The notes: a model not told the origin generated them from the sequence alone. DNA of 64,000 bases from Bacteroidota bacterium (GCA_018268035.1 JAFDXI010000048.1:1-64000), one strand, 5' to 3'. Shown: positions 18,030 through 27,766, numbered from the stretch's first letter. Numbers and translations: made by a program.

Positions 18030-18692
18030 ATGCAATCAATTTTTGTAACGGGCATAGGAACTGATATAGGGAAAACAGTTGTTTCGGCTATTTTGGCAGA
18101 AGCATTGCAGGCAGATTACTGGAAGCCTGTGCAGGCAGGATTTGAAGACGGAACTGATGCGGGGCGTATCCGTTCTTTGATCAGCAACAATCAATCAACC
18201 ATTTATCCGGAAACATATAAATTAAAAATGCCTGCATCGCCGCACATTGCAGCAAGAGAAGAAGGAATAGAAATAGAGATTGAAACTATTTATAAGGATT
18301 ATTTATCCATTCAAAAATATCAGCAATCACAAGATGAGGATCGCAGCAATAAATACCTTATTATTGAAGGGGCAGGCGGATTGATTGTTCCATTAAACAA
18401 CAAAACTTTTATAATTGATGTCATCAAGAAAATCAATGCAAAAGTTGTATTGGTAAGCAGGAATTACCTGGGCAGCATCAATCATTCATTGTTGACAGCA
18501 GAGGTTTGCAGATCACAAAACCTTGATGTGTTGGGTTGGGTTTTTAATGACCAATACCTGCATTACGAAGATGAAATCGCGCAATGGAGCGGGTACGGTA
18601 AATTAGCTTCTATCCCTGCAGTTCAAAATGTTGACAAAGATTTTGTTGCAGCACAGGCTGCAGTATTAAAAAAATCAATTGAGATGTTATAA
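18030..18692 (+). CDS. bioD: ATP-dependent dethiobiotin synthetase
   Basis: A 220-residue enzyme that closes the ureido ring of biotin from 7,8-diaminopelargonate, CO2 and ATP. The P-loop FVTGIGTDIGKTV is at the N-terminus, followed by YWKPVQAGFEDGTDAG, the KMPASPHIAA segment and IIEGAGGLIVPL, all diagnostic. It is the last gene of the DUF3822-rsmD-bioD run. No bioA, bioB or bioF is in the window, so the pathway genes are dispersed. Confidence 0.93.
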   Translation: MQSIFVTGIGTDIGKTVVSAILAEALQADYWKPVQAGFEDGTDAGRIRSLISNNQSTIYPETYKLKMPASPHIAAREEGIEIEIETIYKDYLSIQKYQQSQDEDRSNKYLIIEGAGGLIVPLNNKTFIIDVIKKINAKVVLVSRNYLGSINHSLLTAEVCRSQNLDVLGWVFNDQYLHYEDEIAQWSGYGKLASIPAVQNVDKDFVAAQAAVLKKSIEML

Positions 18693-18842
18693 CTGCACAT
18701 ATTTATTTTTGCACCTGATAAACATTTCAGTCTTTGATTTAAAAAGTGAAAATAAACCTGACAGGCTGATGCCATAACAACAAATAAAAGATTGAAATAC
18801 ATTTTTAAAACTTTCAACCTGTTTGCTTCAGCATTGAAACCG

Positions 18843-18850
18843 TATATTTG
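18843..18850 (+). promoter_or_regulatory. lpxK-rnr promoter
   Basis: TATATTTG (-7) with TTTG at 18822-18825 (-33), 17 nt apart, 23 nt before the lpxK ATG. This is the best two-part Bacteroidota promoter match in the window. Confidence 0.55.
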
Positions 18851-18873
18851 ATTTTTGCATTACAGCAGGTATT

Positions 18874-19962
18874 ATGAATTTTAATTCTTTTTTTTTACGC
18901 TCCTTCAGGATATTATTATTCCCTTTTTCTTTATTGTATGGATTGATAGTAATTATTCGTAATTGGCTTTATAATAAAAAAATTTATCTTTCGGCAGAGT
19001 TTAATCTTCCTGTGATATGTGTAGGCAATTTAGTAGCTGGTGGTTCAGGGAAATCACCTATGGTAGAGTACCTGTTAAATTTATTGCAACATACTTTTTC
19101 AACTGCTACCATCAGCCGCGGATATAAAAGACAAACCAAAGGGTATGCTTTGGCCAATGAAAATACAAATGCTTTAGAGATAGGGGATGAACCAATGCAG
19201 TTTCATATCAAGTTTCCCAAGGTTGCAGTAGCTGTTGGTGAAGAAAGAATTGTAGCGATACCTCAACTGTTGCATGACAGGCCTGATACTGAAGTTATCA
19301 TTTTGGATGATGCTTTTCAACATAGGGCTATTAAAGCGGGTTTAAATATCCTGCTGACTGTTTATAAAGATTTATATGTAGATGATTTCTTTTTGCCCAC
19401 AGGTGATTTAAGAGATCAGAAAAGTTCTGCATCGAGGGCAGAAATAATTGTTGTTACTAAATGCCCTAAAGATTTAAGTGAGGAAGAAAAAAAGGAAATC
19501 AAAGAAGAATTAAAAATTGAAAAGGCGCAGCATTTGTTTTTTACATGTATAGAATATGGCGATCCATATCAAATCATAACAAAAGAAACAAAAAAGCTTT
19601 CCGGGAAAGATGAAATATTATTAGTGTATGGCATCGCCAACCCTGGTCAATTAAAAAAATATGTGGCCGATCATTCATCTGCTTATGAAGAAATCAGTTA
19701 CAGCGATCATCAAATTTTTTCAATTGATGATTTAAAAGACATCAACAAAAAATTTGCAAAAATTTCTTCAACAGAGAAAATCATTCTCACCACTGAAAAA
19801 GATGCAGTGAGGTTAATGAAATATTCAGACCAATTATTAAATATACCCTTATATGTTTTGCCGGTAAGGCACCACTTTTTATTTAACCAGGCCAATGAAT
19901 TTAATCAACTGGTTTTGGATTTTATAAAAAGTTTTAATAAAGAAAATACAGATGAAACATAA
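18874..19962 (+). CDS. lpxK: Tetraacyldisaccharide 4'-kinase
   Basis: A 362-residue inner-membrane-associated kinase that phosphorylates the lipid A disaccharide at the 4' position, the sixth step of the Raetz pathway. An N-terminal hydrophobic helix (about residues 10-28) anchors it. The P-loop GNLVAGGSGKSP spans residues 51-62. SRGYKRQTKGYA, GDEPMQFHIKFP, VIILDDAFQHRAI and FFLPTGDLRD follow as in LpxK. Its last 11 bases overlap the start of rnr. Confidence 0.93.
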   Translation: MNFNSFFLRSFRILLFPFSLLYGLIVIIRNWLYNKKIYLSAEFNLPVICVGNLVAGGSGKSPMVEYLLNLLQHTFSTATISRGYKRQTKGYALANENTNALEIGDEPMQFHIKFPKVAVAVGEERIVAIPQLLHDRPDTEVIILDDAFQHRAIKAGLNILLTVYKDLYVDDFFLPTGDLRDQKSSASRAEIIVVTKCPKDLSEEEKKEIKEELKIEKAQHLFFTCIEYGDPYQIITKETKKLSGKDEILLVYGIANPGQLKKYVADHSSAYEEISYSDHQIFSIDDLKDINKKFAKISSTEKIILTTEKDAVRLMKYSDQLLNIPLYVLPVRHHFLFNQANEFNQLVLDFIKSFNKENTDET

Positions 19963-21967
19963 AAAATCAAAACACCAATCATCACAGGCATTTAGTTTAA
20001 AGGGCACTTTAGATATTGCCCGCAGCGGATTAGGCTATGTTGTGATTAAAGATGGTAGCGGTGATGTATTAGTGCGGCCAGGGAACTTCAACAATGCGTT
20101 GCACGGTGATACTGTGCGTGTGAAAGTATTTAAAGAAAATGTTGCAACCGGTAAAAAAGAAGGTAAAATTACAGAAGTGGTTGCCAGGCTGCGGACAGAA
20201 TTTATTGGCACTATACAATTGTCAACCAACTATGCATTCTTTATTCCTGATACAGATAAGCCCATGCCTGACTTATATATTCCACTGGATAAAATCAATG
20301 GGGCGCAGCATAAAGAAAGGGTTGTTGCCCGGTTGGTGCAATGGAACCAGGAAGATAAAAAACCTGTCGGTGAAGTAGTGAAAGTGTTGGATGATGAAGA
20401 TCAAAATGATTCTGCAATGCAGGTGATACTCAGTGAAAGCGGATTCCCTTTATCATTCCCTGGCGAAGTGCTGAAAGAAAGTGAAAGAGTGAATGATCAA
20501 TTGAGTGAAAAAGAAATAAAGCGCAGAAAAGATTTCGGGGATGTGCTCACTTTTACTATTGATCCTGTTGATGCCAAAGATTTTGACGATGCAATTTCAA
20601 TCAAGGCAATTAAAAAAGGGCTGTATGAAATTGGAGTACATATCGCAGATGTCAGTCATTTTGTGGAAGTGGGAACAGCTTTAGATACTGAAGCATATAA
20701 CCGTGCCACATCAGTGTATTTGCCTGATCGGGTAAATCCGATGTTGCCGGAAAATATATCAAATGTTTTGTGTTCATTGAGACCTGGGGAAGACAAGTGT
20801 ACTTTTTCTGCGGTGTTTGAAATGGATACAAAAGGTGATGTAAAAAAAACATGGATTGGAAAGACACTTATCCATTCTGACCATCGGTTCACTTATGAAG
20901 ATGTGCAGTCAATCATTGAAGTTGGAAAAGGAAAATATGCAGAAGAAATTTTGTTGTTGAATAGTATTGCACAAAAAATGCGAAAGGAAAGGTTCAGGCA
21001 TGGTGCCATTAATTTTTCATCACAGGAAGTTCGATTTAAACTGGATGAAAAAGGTAAGCCAATTGGTATTGTTGTGAAAGAAAGTAAAGAATCGCATCAA
21101 TTAATTGAAGAGTTTATGTTGCTTGCCAACAAAAAAATCGCAGAGTATGTTAGTAATATCCAGGTGAGCAATAAAAATATCCCTTTTCCCTATCGTACAC
21201 ATGATGAGCCTGATCAAGAAAAGCTCATACCATTTGTTGAGTTTTCACGCAAGTTTGGGCATAAATTCGATATGGGTTCGCCGGAAAAAATCGCAGCAAG
21301 TTTTAACCGGCTTTTGAAAGATGCAGAAGGAAAACCAGAACAACATGTTTTGGAGCAATTGGGCATCCGTACTATGGCTAAAGCAGCATACACTACCAAC
21401 AATATCGGTCATTATGGTTTAGGTTTTGAAAACTATTGTCATTTCACTTCGCCCATTCGCAGGTACCCTGATATTATGGTGCATCGTATTGTTGAAAGTT
21501 GTTTGAAAGCAAAACCTTTGATAGATAAAAAAATGGATGAGAAATGCAGTCATTGCAGCGAAAGAGAACGTGCAGCGATGGATGCAGAGCGTGCAGCTAA
21601 TAAATACAAACAGGTTGAGTTTATGTTGCAATACCTGGGTGAAGAATTTGATGCAGTAATCAGTGGTGTTGCAAGGTTTGGTTTTTGGGCAGAGACAGTT
21701 GAACATAAATGTGAGGGCCTTGTCAGCATAAACGATTTGAATGAGTATGATGAGTTCAGGTTAATCGAAAGTGATTACAGTCTGGTGGGCAGGCGAAGTG
21801 GAAGAAAATTCCGTATGGGTGATAATGTGCGTATTAAAGTTGTATCTGCCAATCTCGATAAAAGACAGTTGGATTATGAATGGGTGAAGGACAGCAAGGG
21901 AAAAACAAAACCGACATCAAAGCAAAAAGTCAAATCCAATAAAAAACCGAAGCAAGAAAAATTGTAA
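19952..21967 (+). CDS. rnr: Ribonuclease R (RNB-domain 3'-5' exoribonuclease)
   Basis: A 671-residue hydrolytic exoribonuclease. N-terminal cold-shock-like domains (GTLDIARSGLGYVVI and EFIGTIQLSTNYAFFIP) precede the RNB domain. The RNB metal-binding cluster is DPVDAKDFDDAISI with Asp204, Asp207, Asp210, Asp212 and Asp213. The domain ends near GHYGLGFENYCHFTSPIRRYPD. A C-terminal S1 domain (FDAVISGVARFGFWAE) and a basic Lys-rich tail follow. It degrades structured RNA and takes part in RNA quality control. The overlap with lpxK implies co-transcription. Confidence 0.93.
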   Translation: MKHKKSKHQSSQAFSLKGTLDIARSGLGYVVIKDGSGDVLVRPGNFNNALHGDTVRVKVFKENVATGKKEGKITEVVARLRTEFIGTIQLSTNYAFFIPDTDKPMPDLYIPLDKINGAQHKERVVARLVQWNQEDKKPVGEVVKVLDDEDQNDSAMQVILSESGFPLSFPGEVLKESERVNDQLSEKEIKRRKDFGDVLTFTIDPVDAKDFDDAISIKAIKKGLYEIGVHIADVSHFVEVGTALDTEAYNRATSVYLPDRVNPMLPENISNVLCSLRPGEDKCTFSAVFEMDTKGDVKKTWIGKTLIHSDHRFTYEDVQSIIEVGKGKYAEEILLLNSIAQKMRKERFRHGAINFSSQEVRFKLDEKGKPIGIVVKESKESHQLIEEFMLLANKKIAEYVSNIQVSNKNIPFPYRTHDEPDQEKLIPFVEFSRKFGHKFDMGSPEKIAASFNRLLKDAEGKPEQHVLEQLGIRTMAKAAYTTNNIGHYGLGFENYCHFTSPIRRYPDIMVHRIVESCLKAKPLIDKKMDEKCSHCSERERAAMDAERAANKYKQVEFMLQYLGEEFDAVISGVARFGFWAETVEHKCEGLVSINDLNEYDEFRLIESDYSLVGRRSGRKFRMGDNVRIKVVSANLDKRQLDYEWVKDSKGKTKPTSKQKVKSNKKPKQEKL

Positions 21968-22174
21968 TCCATGCAATCAAAAGATTAATGTGGGAGATGA
22001 AAATTCTTTTTACATTGTATATGTTTAATATCTTTAGAATGCACAAATTAATCATCCATAAATAGAAGTTATAATAAACAGGATTTAATAATTCAGATGG
22101 GTGAAATCATCTTTTTACAGGGTAGTAATAAATTCAAATTTTTCATTTTGGATTTTTAATTCTTAATTCGCTGC

Positions 22175-23140
22175 ATGTTTTCATTTAAAGAATTGACAGC
22201 ACAGTTTACTAAACATTTCAATACTGCCCATTTTCCAAAAGAACCACAGAGTTTATATGCAGCGGATGATTATTTTTTGGGGCTTGGCGGCAAACGTATC
22301 AGGCCGGTAATGTGTTTGATGGGTAATGAATTGTTTGATGAAATTCATGATGATGCCTGGCAGGTAGCAACAGCTATTGAACTCTTTCACAATTTTACCC
22401 TCATACACGATGATATCATGGATGCAGCAGCCCTGCGTCGTGGTTTGGAAACAGTGCATTTTAAATACGGCTCAAACACTGCTTTGTTGGCTGGTGATGT
22501 GATGCTGGTGGTGGCGTATGAATACCTGAATAAAATCAATACATCATATTTGAAATCCATTATCAATATTTTCAGTAAGACAGCAAAAGAGGTTTGTGAA
22601 GGGCAACAACTTGATATGGATTTTGAAAAAATGCAGAATGTAGTATTGGATGATTATTTAAAAATGATTGAACTGAAAACATCAGTATTGCTTGCTGCCA
22701 GTTTGAAGATGGGCGCAATCATTGGTGGCGCCGGCGAAGGCAACCAGGAAAATTTATATCAATTTGGAAAAAACCTTGGTATTGCTTTCCAGGTGCAGGA
22801 TGATTATTTAGATGCGTTTGGCGATCCTGATAAAGTGGGCAAAACAGTTGGTGGGGACATCAGGCAAAATAAGAAAACTTTTTTGTTGATTCATGCAATG
22901 GAGACTGCAAATGCACAACAAAAGGATGAGCTTGGACAGCTATTGCAAACTAACCCGGAGAATAAAGTAGAACGTGTTTTACAAATATTCCGTGATTGCA
23001 ATGTAGATGACTGGGCGCGCCAGTTAAAGCAACATTATTTTGATAAAGCCTTGTTTCATCTGGAAGAAGTAGCTGTGTTATCAGCAAGGAAAAAACCTTT
23101 GATAGAAATTGCCGGCTTTTTAATCCAGAGGGATTATTAA
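22175..23140 (+). CDS. Polyprenyl diphosphate synthase (trans-isoprenyl family)
   Basis: A 321-residue all-helical enzyme that condenses isopentenyl diphosphate units. It has GGKRIRPVM, the first aspartate-rich motif DDIMD (Asp79, Asp80, Asp83; region LIHDDIMDAAALRRG), and the second motif DDYLD (Asp209, Asp210, Asp213) within FQVQDDYLDAFGDPDKVGKTVGGDI. The residues before the first motif set chain length, but geranylgeranyl versus longer products cannot be decided by eye. It likely supplies precursors for menaquinone side chains or undecaprenyl carriers. It is preceded by about 200 bp of A+T-rich sequence and ends convergent with leuS. Confidence 0.9.
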   Translation: MFSFKELTAQFTKHFNTAHFPKEPQSLYAADDYFLGLGGKRIRPVMCLMGNELFDEIHDDAWQVATAIELFHNFTLIHDDIMDAAALRRGLETVHFKYGSNTALLAGDVMLVVAYEYLNKINTSYLKSIINIFSKTAKEVCEGQQLDMDFEKMQNVVLDDYLKMIELKTSVLLAASLKMGAIIGGAGEGNQENLYQFGKNLGIAFQVQDDYLDAFGDPDKVGKTVGGDIRQNKKTFLLIHAMETANAQQKDELGQLLQTNPENKVERVLQIFRDCNVDDWARQLKQHYFDKALFHLEEVAVLSARKKPLIEIAGFLIQRDY

Positions 23141-23200
23141 TTTCCGCTACCGGATTTGCGAAGTTCGGATATGGTTAAAAAAATGGAATCACCCAATGAT

Positions 23201-26200
23201 CTATACAACCACATTCACCATTTTGTTTTTGATAAAGATAATTTTCTTTGGCTCTTTACCATCTAACCATTTCTGAACAACTTCATTTTGCAACACCATC
23301 TTTTTTATTTCGTTTTCATGAGCATCCAAAGAGATGTTCATGGTTGTACGCAATTTTCCATTAATACTTATCGGGTATTGTTTGGATGATTCAACAAGCA
23401 ACTTTGCATCAAATGCAGGATATGTTGCATCCAGCACACTGCCTTCATTACCCAATGCATGATATAACTCTTCTGCAATATGTGGAGCATAAGAAGAGAG
23501 CATAATTACCACTGGTTCCAAAATAGATTTCTTGTGGCATTTTATATCAGTCAGTTCATTGGTGCAAACCATGAAAGCTGACACTGCTGTATTATAAGAA
23601 AAACGTTCAGTGTCTTCTTCAATCTTTTTGATGGCTCTGTGCAATATTTTTAATTCGGCATCTGTTGCATTGTCGTTGGTGACAATGACCTCACCCATCG
23701 CCATCTCCAAAGAAGAGGGTGCCGTTGCACTTTCCTTGTAAAATAAGCGCCAGAATTTTCTCAGGAAACGATGTACGCCTTCAATGCCTTTTGTATCCCA
23801 GGGTTTGCTTTGTTCCACCGGGCCTAAAAACATTTCATACATCCGGAAAGTATCAGCGCCATATTTATCAACCAAATCAGAAGGGTCAACAGTATTGAAT
23901 TTTGATTTTGACATTTTTTCTGTTTCTACACCACAGATATATTTTCCTTCATCTAAAATAAATTCCGCATTTGCATATTCAGGTTTTGATTTTTTAAATG
24001 CTTCAATATCTAATTCAACGCCATCAACAATGTTGACATCTACACGGATTGCATCCACATCGTAATTATTGATTTTATTGAAAGAGACAAATGTGTTGGT
24101 ATTATTTTTATCCCGGTAAACAAATCTTGAGCTACCCTGTATCATTCCCTGGTTCAATAATTTTTTATATGGCTCATCAAAATTTATGAAGCCGAGGTCA
24201 TATAAAAATTTTGTCCACATGCGGCTGTACAATAAATGTCCTACTGCATGTTCGGTTCCACCCACATACACGTCCACCTGGTTCCAGTAATCACTTGCAT
24301 TTTTATCGCAGAAAGTTTCATTGTTATGCGGATCCATATACCGCAAAAAATACCAGGATGAACCTGCATAACCGGGCATAGTATTGGTTTCGCGAAGGAA
24401 GACCTCACCCTCTGACTCCTTCTCCTTTGGAGAGGGAGAACCAACAACATCATCTTTTCCCATTGACAATAATTCATTGAGTATCCTGTCCCTTACGGCA
24501 TCAATATGTTGCAAGACTTCATCATTGGTAAATCTTAATAATTTGTATTGATATTCATTCAACCATTCAGACCTTGCTGTATCAAACCTTTTTTGTTCTG
24601 CTGCATTGTGATACCCCCCATCTATTTCTATGATTAATTTTTTTTCCAGGCACACAAAATCGGGTATATACCCTGCTATCGGATGCTGCCTTCTGAACTT
24701 ATCATTATTGATCTGCCTGTTTCGCAAAACCTGCCATATTTTATCTTCTGCTTCTGTCTTGTTTCTCCTGTTTTCTTTTGCAAAGACTGATAAAATTTTC
24801 CATTGCTCAGGAGTGCTTGTAAAATAACCGGGTGTTGATGGTGACGCCCCCCTCTCCTTTGGAGAGGGGCCGGGGGTGAGGTCAACGATTGTAATTCCAT
24901 CCACTTCCACCCAATCCTTTATATTCGCCAAAGGCCCTTCACCTTCCGGCCCCGGTTTATAATGCTCCACATCTGGTAATTGTAATGGCAACTCTTCTTC
25001 TTTCAACGGATAAGCAATACCATCTTTCCAAACAATTGGAAATGGTTCGCCCCAATAACGCTGCCTGCTAAATGCAGCATCACGCATTTTATAATTCACT
25101 TTTGCTTTACCATAACCTATGCCTTCAATATCATTCAGTATTTCTACCATAGCATCTTTCATCAGCATGCCGGTAAGAAAATTACTGTTCACCAGTTCAG
25201 CATCTTTAGTAGGGTTGGCTTCTTCTCCATTAAACTTATCACCCAAAATATTAGTGATAGGAATATTAAAATGTTTTGCAAACCTGAAGTCTCTTTCATC
25301 ACCACAAGGTACCGCCATTATAGCGCCTGTACCATAACCAGCCAAAACATATTCGCTGATATAAACAGGTACCTCTCTCTTATCAAACGGGTTGATGGCA
25401 TAAGCACCGGTGAATGCACCACTGATAGTTTTCTCTGCCATACGTTCACGCTCGCTGCGGCTCTTTACCCATGCAATATATTCTTCAACTTCTTTTTTAT
25501 GTTTATGCGTTGTGATTTCTTCAACCAATTCATGTTCGGGCGCCAATACCATAAAGTCAACACCAAAAATGGTGTCAGGTCTTGTTGTAAATACTTTTAG
25601 TTTTTTATCAGAATCATCAATAGCAAAATTGATCTCAGCGCCATAACTTTTACCAATCCAGTTTGTCTGCATTTCCTTCATCGCATCACTGAAATCAACA
25701 GTGTCGAGACCTTCGAGCAAACGGTCAGCATATTCTGTTATGCGTAAATACCACTGGCGTAATTTCTTTTTTACTACAGGAAAGCCACCACGTTCACTTA
25801 CACCATTTATAACCTCATCATTTGCCAGCACAGTACCCAACGCTTCACACCAGTTTACTTCACCATAACCACAATAAGAGAGCCTGTATTCCATCAGTAT
25901 TTCCTGTTGTTGTTTTTCAGAAAAATTTTTCCATTCTTCTGCTGTAAACCGGTTGTCAGATGATGGTAATTTAAAATTGGAATCAGGAAAGGGATGATAA
26001 AGATTACCATCTTTTTCAAATTCACTTATCAGGAAATCTATACTGTCAGCTTTTTGTGTTTGCCTGTTAAAAAATGATTTGAATAGTTGTAAAAAAATCC
26101 ATTGAGTCCATTTATAATAGGAAGGGTCGCTGGTATTTACTTCACGGCTCCAGTCGAAACTAAATCCAATCTTATCCAGCTGCTTCCGGAAATTCTGAAT

Positions 26201-26509
26201 GTTCTGCGTTGTTGAAATAGCAGGATGTATGCCATGTTCAATAGCATATTGTTCTGCAGGCAATCCAAATGCATCATATCCCATCGGATGCAATACATTG
26301 AACCCTTTTAATCTTTTATACCGTGCATAAATATCACTGGCAATATATCCTAATGGATGGCCCACATGCAATCCTGCACCACTTGGATATGGAAACATGT
26401 CCAATACATAATATTTAGGTTTTGATGAGTGGTTGCTAACTTTATACGTTTCGTTTTTAACCCACCAGTCTTGCCACTTCCTTTCTATTTCCCTGAACTG
26501 ATACTCCAT
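23201..26509 (-). CDS. leuS: Leucyl-tRNA synthetase interrupted in frame by a DUF559 nuclease-like domain
   Basis: A 1102-residue class I synthetase that charges tRNA-Leu. The catalytic core is intact: HIGH-type HVGH (residues 48-51), the editing domain (FTTRPDTIFGVDFMVLAPEH, then VPCGDERDFRFA), RQRYWGEPFP, PGYAGSSWYFLRY, and KMSKS near residue 865, followed by the anticodon-binding C-terminus. Between VEVDGITIV and FLRETNTMPGYAGSSW lie 161 extra residues (about 543-703) absent from ordinary LeuRS. Removing them leaves about 941 residues, the usual size. The insert starts DLTPGPSPKERG and contains a complete DUF559/Vsr-like domain (TEAEDKIWQVLRNRQ, PDFVCLEKKLIIEIDGGYH, KLLRFTNDEVL). No frameshift or stop occurs, so both parts are translated together. 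As the presumed only leuS, it must stay functional. Confidence 0.95.
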   Translation of the reverse strand: MEYQFREIERKWQDWWVKNETYKVSNHSSKPKYYVLDMFPYPSGAGLHVGHPLGYIASDIYARYKRLKGFNVLHPMGYDAFGLPAEQYAIEHGIHPAISTTQNIQNFRKQLDKIGFSFDWSREVNTSDPSYYKWTQWIFLQLFKSFFNRQTQKADSIDFLISEFEKDGNLYHPFPDSNFKLPSSDNRFTAEEWKNFSEKQQQEILMEYRLSYCGYGEVNWCEALGTVLANDEVINGVSERGGFPVVKKKLRQWYLRITEYADRLLEGLDTVDFSDAMKEMQTNWIGKSYGAEINFAIDDSDKKLKVFTTRPDTIFGVDFMVLAPEHELVEEITTHKHKKEVEEYIAWVKSRSERERMAEKTISGAFTGAYAINPFDKREVPVYISEYVLAGYGTGAIMAVPCGDERDFRFAKHFNIPITNILGDKFNGEEANPTKDAELVNSNFLTGMLMKDAMVEILNDIEGIGYGKAKVNYKMRDAAFSRQRYWGEPFPIVWKDGIAYPLKEEELPLQLPDVEHYKPGPEGEGPLANIKDWVEVDGITIVDLTPGPSPKERGASPSTPGYFTSTPEQWKILSVFAKENRRNKTEAEDKIWQVLRNRQINNDKFRRQHPIAGYIPDFVCLEKKLIIEIDGGYHNAAEQKRFDTARSEWLNEYQYKLLRFTNDEVLQHIDAVRDRILNELLSMGKDDVVGSPSPKEKESEGEVFLRETNTMPGYAGSSWYFLRYMDPHNNETFCDKNASDYWNQVDVYVGGTEHAVGHLLYSRMWTKFLYDLGFINFDEPYKKLLNQGMIQGSSRFVYRDKNNTNTFVSFNKINNYDVDAIRVDVNIVDGVELDIEAFKKSKPEYANAEFILDEGKYICGVETEKMSKSKFNTVDPSDLVDKYGADTFRMYEMFLGPVEQSKPWDTKGIEGVHRFLRKFWRLFYKESATAPSSLEMAMGEVIVTNDNATDAELKILHRAIKKIEEDTERFSYNTAVSAFMVCTNELTDIKCHKKSILEPVVIMLSSYAPHIAEELYHALGNEGSVLDATYPAFDAKLLVESSKQYPISINGKLRTTMNISLDAHENEIKKMVLQNEVVQKWLDGKEPKKIIFIKNKMVNVVV
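24401..24883 (-). mobile_element. 483-bp in-frame DUF559 element with 10-bp terminal inverted repeats inside leuS
   Basis: The insert is bounded by GACCTCACCC (24401-24410) and its exact inverse GGGTGAGGTC (24874-24883). Just inside each end is a second palindrome around TCTCCAAAGGAGA: perfect at the leuS-upstream end (about 24849-24869) and degenerate at the other. The length, 483 bp, is exactly 161 codons. The sequence between encodes the DUF559 nuclease-like domain in the host gene's frame. No transposase and no clear target duplication are visible. The peptide LTPGPSPKERG is, from general knowledge, a frequent product of a dispersed Bacteroidota repeat. Whether the nuclease drives movement is inference. 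Confidence 0.8.
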
Positions 26510-26732
26510 AAAAGTTTAAAATTTTTTAAATGCTTCTATTATTATTCACAGGTCAATTCATAATGGAAAAAAATAACTTCATTAATTCTTAAACCTGATC
26601 AATATATAAGCACTTATATAATTACAATTTTTATTCCTGATAAACTCTTGTGTTATTGTTATTGTTGCTCTTTTAAAAAAATAACATTACTGTAAAATAA
26701 AATTTTACAATGGCTGCAAACCTAAGTAAAAG

Positions 26733-27761
26733 CTAAGAAAGAATACGTGGGGTGTGTTGTTCCAGCAACATTAAATCTGCCAGCACCATTGCGGTTACTG
26801 CTTCCAGCACTACAGGCACCCTTAATGCAATACATAAATCATGTCGGCCTTTTACAGAAAAACTTTCTATCTGATTGGTTTCCCAGTTAAGAGTTTGTTG
26901 TTCTTTTGGTGTGGATGAAGTGGGTTTGACAACAATTCGGAAAACAAGTTCGTTTCCGTTTGTGATACCGCCAACAATACCACCAGCATGATTGGTTTTG
27001 GTTTTGCCCGAAGCATCAATGATGGCATCGTTGTGTTCTGTGCCAAACATTTTTGCAGCATTAAAACCTGCACCAAATTCAACACCTTTTACAGCAGGTA
27101 TGGCAAATACGGCATGTGCCAATAATGATTCAGCGCTATCAAAAAATGGTTCGCCTAAACCAAGTGGTAAATTATTCACCCTGCATTCAACGATACCGCC
27201 AATAGAATCTTTTGCATCAATAGCTTTTTGAAGGCCTTTTTCCAGATCCTGTTCACCGCCAATTTCAAGAATAGAAGATTTAACTGTAATGCCGGCAACA
27301 CTTGTATTTTGTTCGCCTGTTATTTGTGCCAATAATTTTTTTGCTACAACTCCAACTGCCACAAGACATACAGTTAGTCTTCCGCTGAAATGGCCACCAC
27401 CACGATAATCTTCAAATCCGCCAAACTTTTTGCTCGCTACAAAATCAGCATGACCGGGACGCGGCACAGACCTTTGTTTGGCATAATCACCAGAGCGGGT
27501 ATTATTATTATCAAAAATGATTGTAAGTGGCGCCCCTGTAGTTTTGTTATTAAACAAGCCGCTTTTAAATATCGGCAAATCACTTTCCTGCCTTGGTGTT
27601 GTGCCTTTTTGTGTGCCGCCTTTCCTGCGCTCAATATCTTCCAAAAAATCTTCTGTTGATAATGATAATCCTGCTGGTACACCATCCATGCAAACGCCAA
27701 CACTTTCGCCATGTGATTCACCAAAAATGTGTACCCTGAATAATCTTCCAAATGAGTTCAT
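26733..27761 (-). CDS. aroC: Chorismate synthase
   Basis: A 342-residue FMN-dependent lyase that makes chorismate from EPSP, the last step of the shikimate pathway. The signature regions are present: GRLFRVHIFGESHGESVG at the start, RPGHADF with DYRGGGHFSGR in the middle, and FSVKGRHDLCIALRVPVVLEA near the end. GAGFNAAKMFGTEHND is also typical. It is separate from leuS by about 220 bp. The ATG is preceded by GAATTTTTGCAGCT, a near-match to the TAnnTTTGCRGC start module. Confidence 0.94.
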   Translation of the reverse strand: MNSFGRLFRVHIFGESHGESVGVCMDGVPAGLSLSTEDFLEDIERRKGGTQKGTTPRQESDLPIFKSGLFNNKTTGAPLTIIFDNNNTRSGDYAKQRSVPRPGHADFVASKKFGGFEDYRGGGHFSGRLTVCLVAVGVVAKKLLAQITGEQNTSVAGITVKSSILEIGGEQDLEKGLQKAIDAKDSIGGIVECRVNNLPLGLGEPFFDSAESLLAHAVFAIPAVKGVEFGAGFNAAKMFGTEHNDAIIDASGKTKTNHAGGIVGGITNGNELVFRIVVKPTSSTPKEQQTLNWETNQIESFSVKGRHDLCIALRVPVVLEAVTAMVLADLMLLEQHTPRILS

Positions 27762-27766
27762 AGCTG

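Noticed and set aside
24401-24883. Intein in LeuRS
   Set aside because: There is no Cys/Ser at the N-terminal junction and no His-Asn plus Cys/Ser/Thr at the C-terminal junction, and the ends are DNA palindromes rather than splicing motifs.
24676-24900. Independent small gene on the minus strand with SPPAPLQRRG
   Set aside because: It is the leuS insert repeat read in a second frame and has no protein-like pattern of its own.
26603-26620. TATATAAG-CA-CTTATATA palindrome upstream of leuS as a T-box or operator
   Set aside because: No T-box core (NCCA-binding sequence) is visible, T-boxes are not typical of this phylum, and the site is just A+T-rich sequence with no matching regulator.
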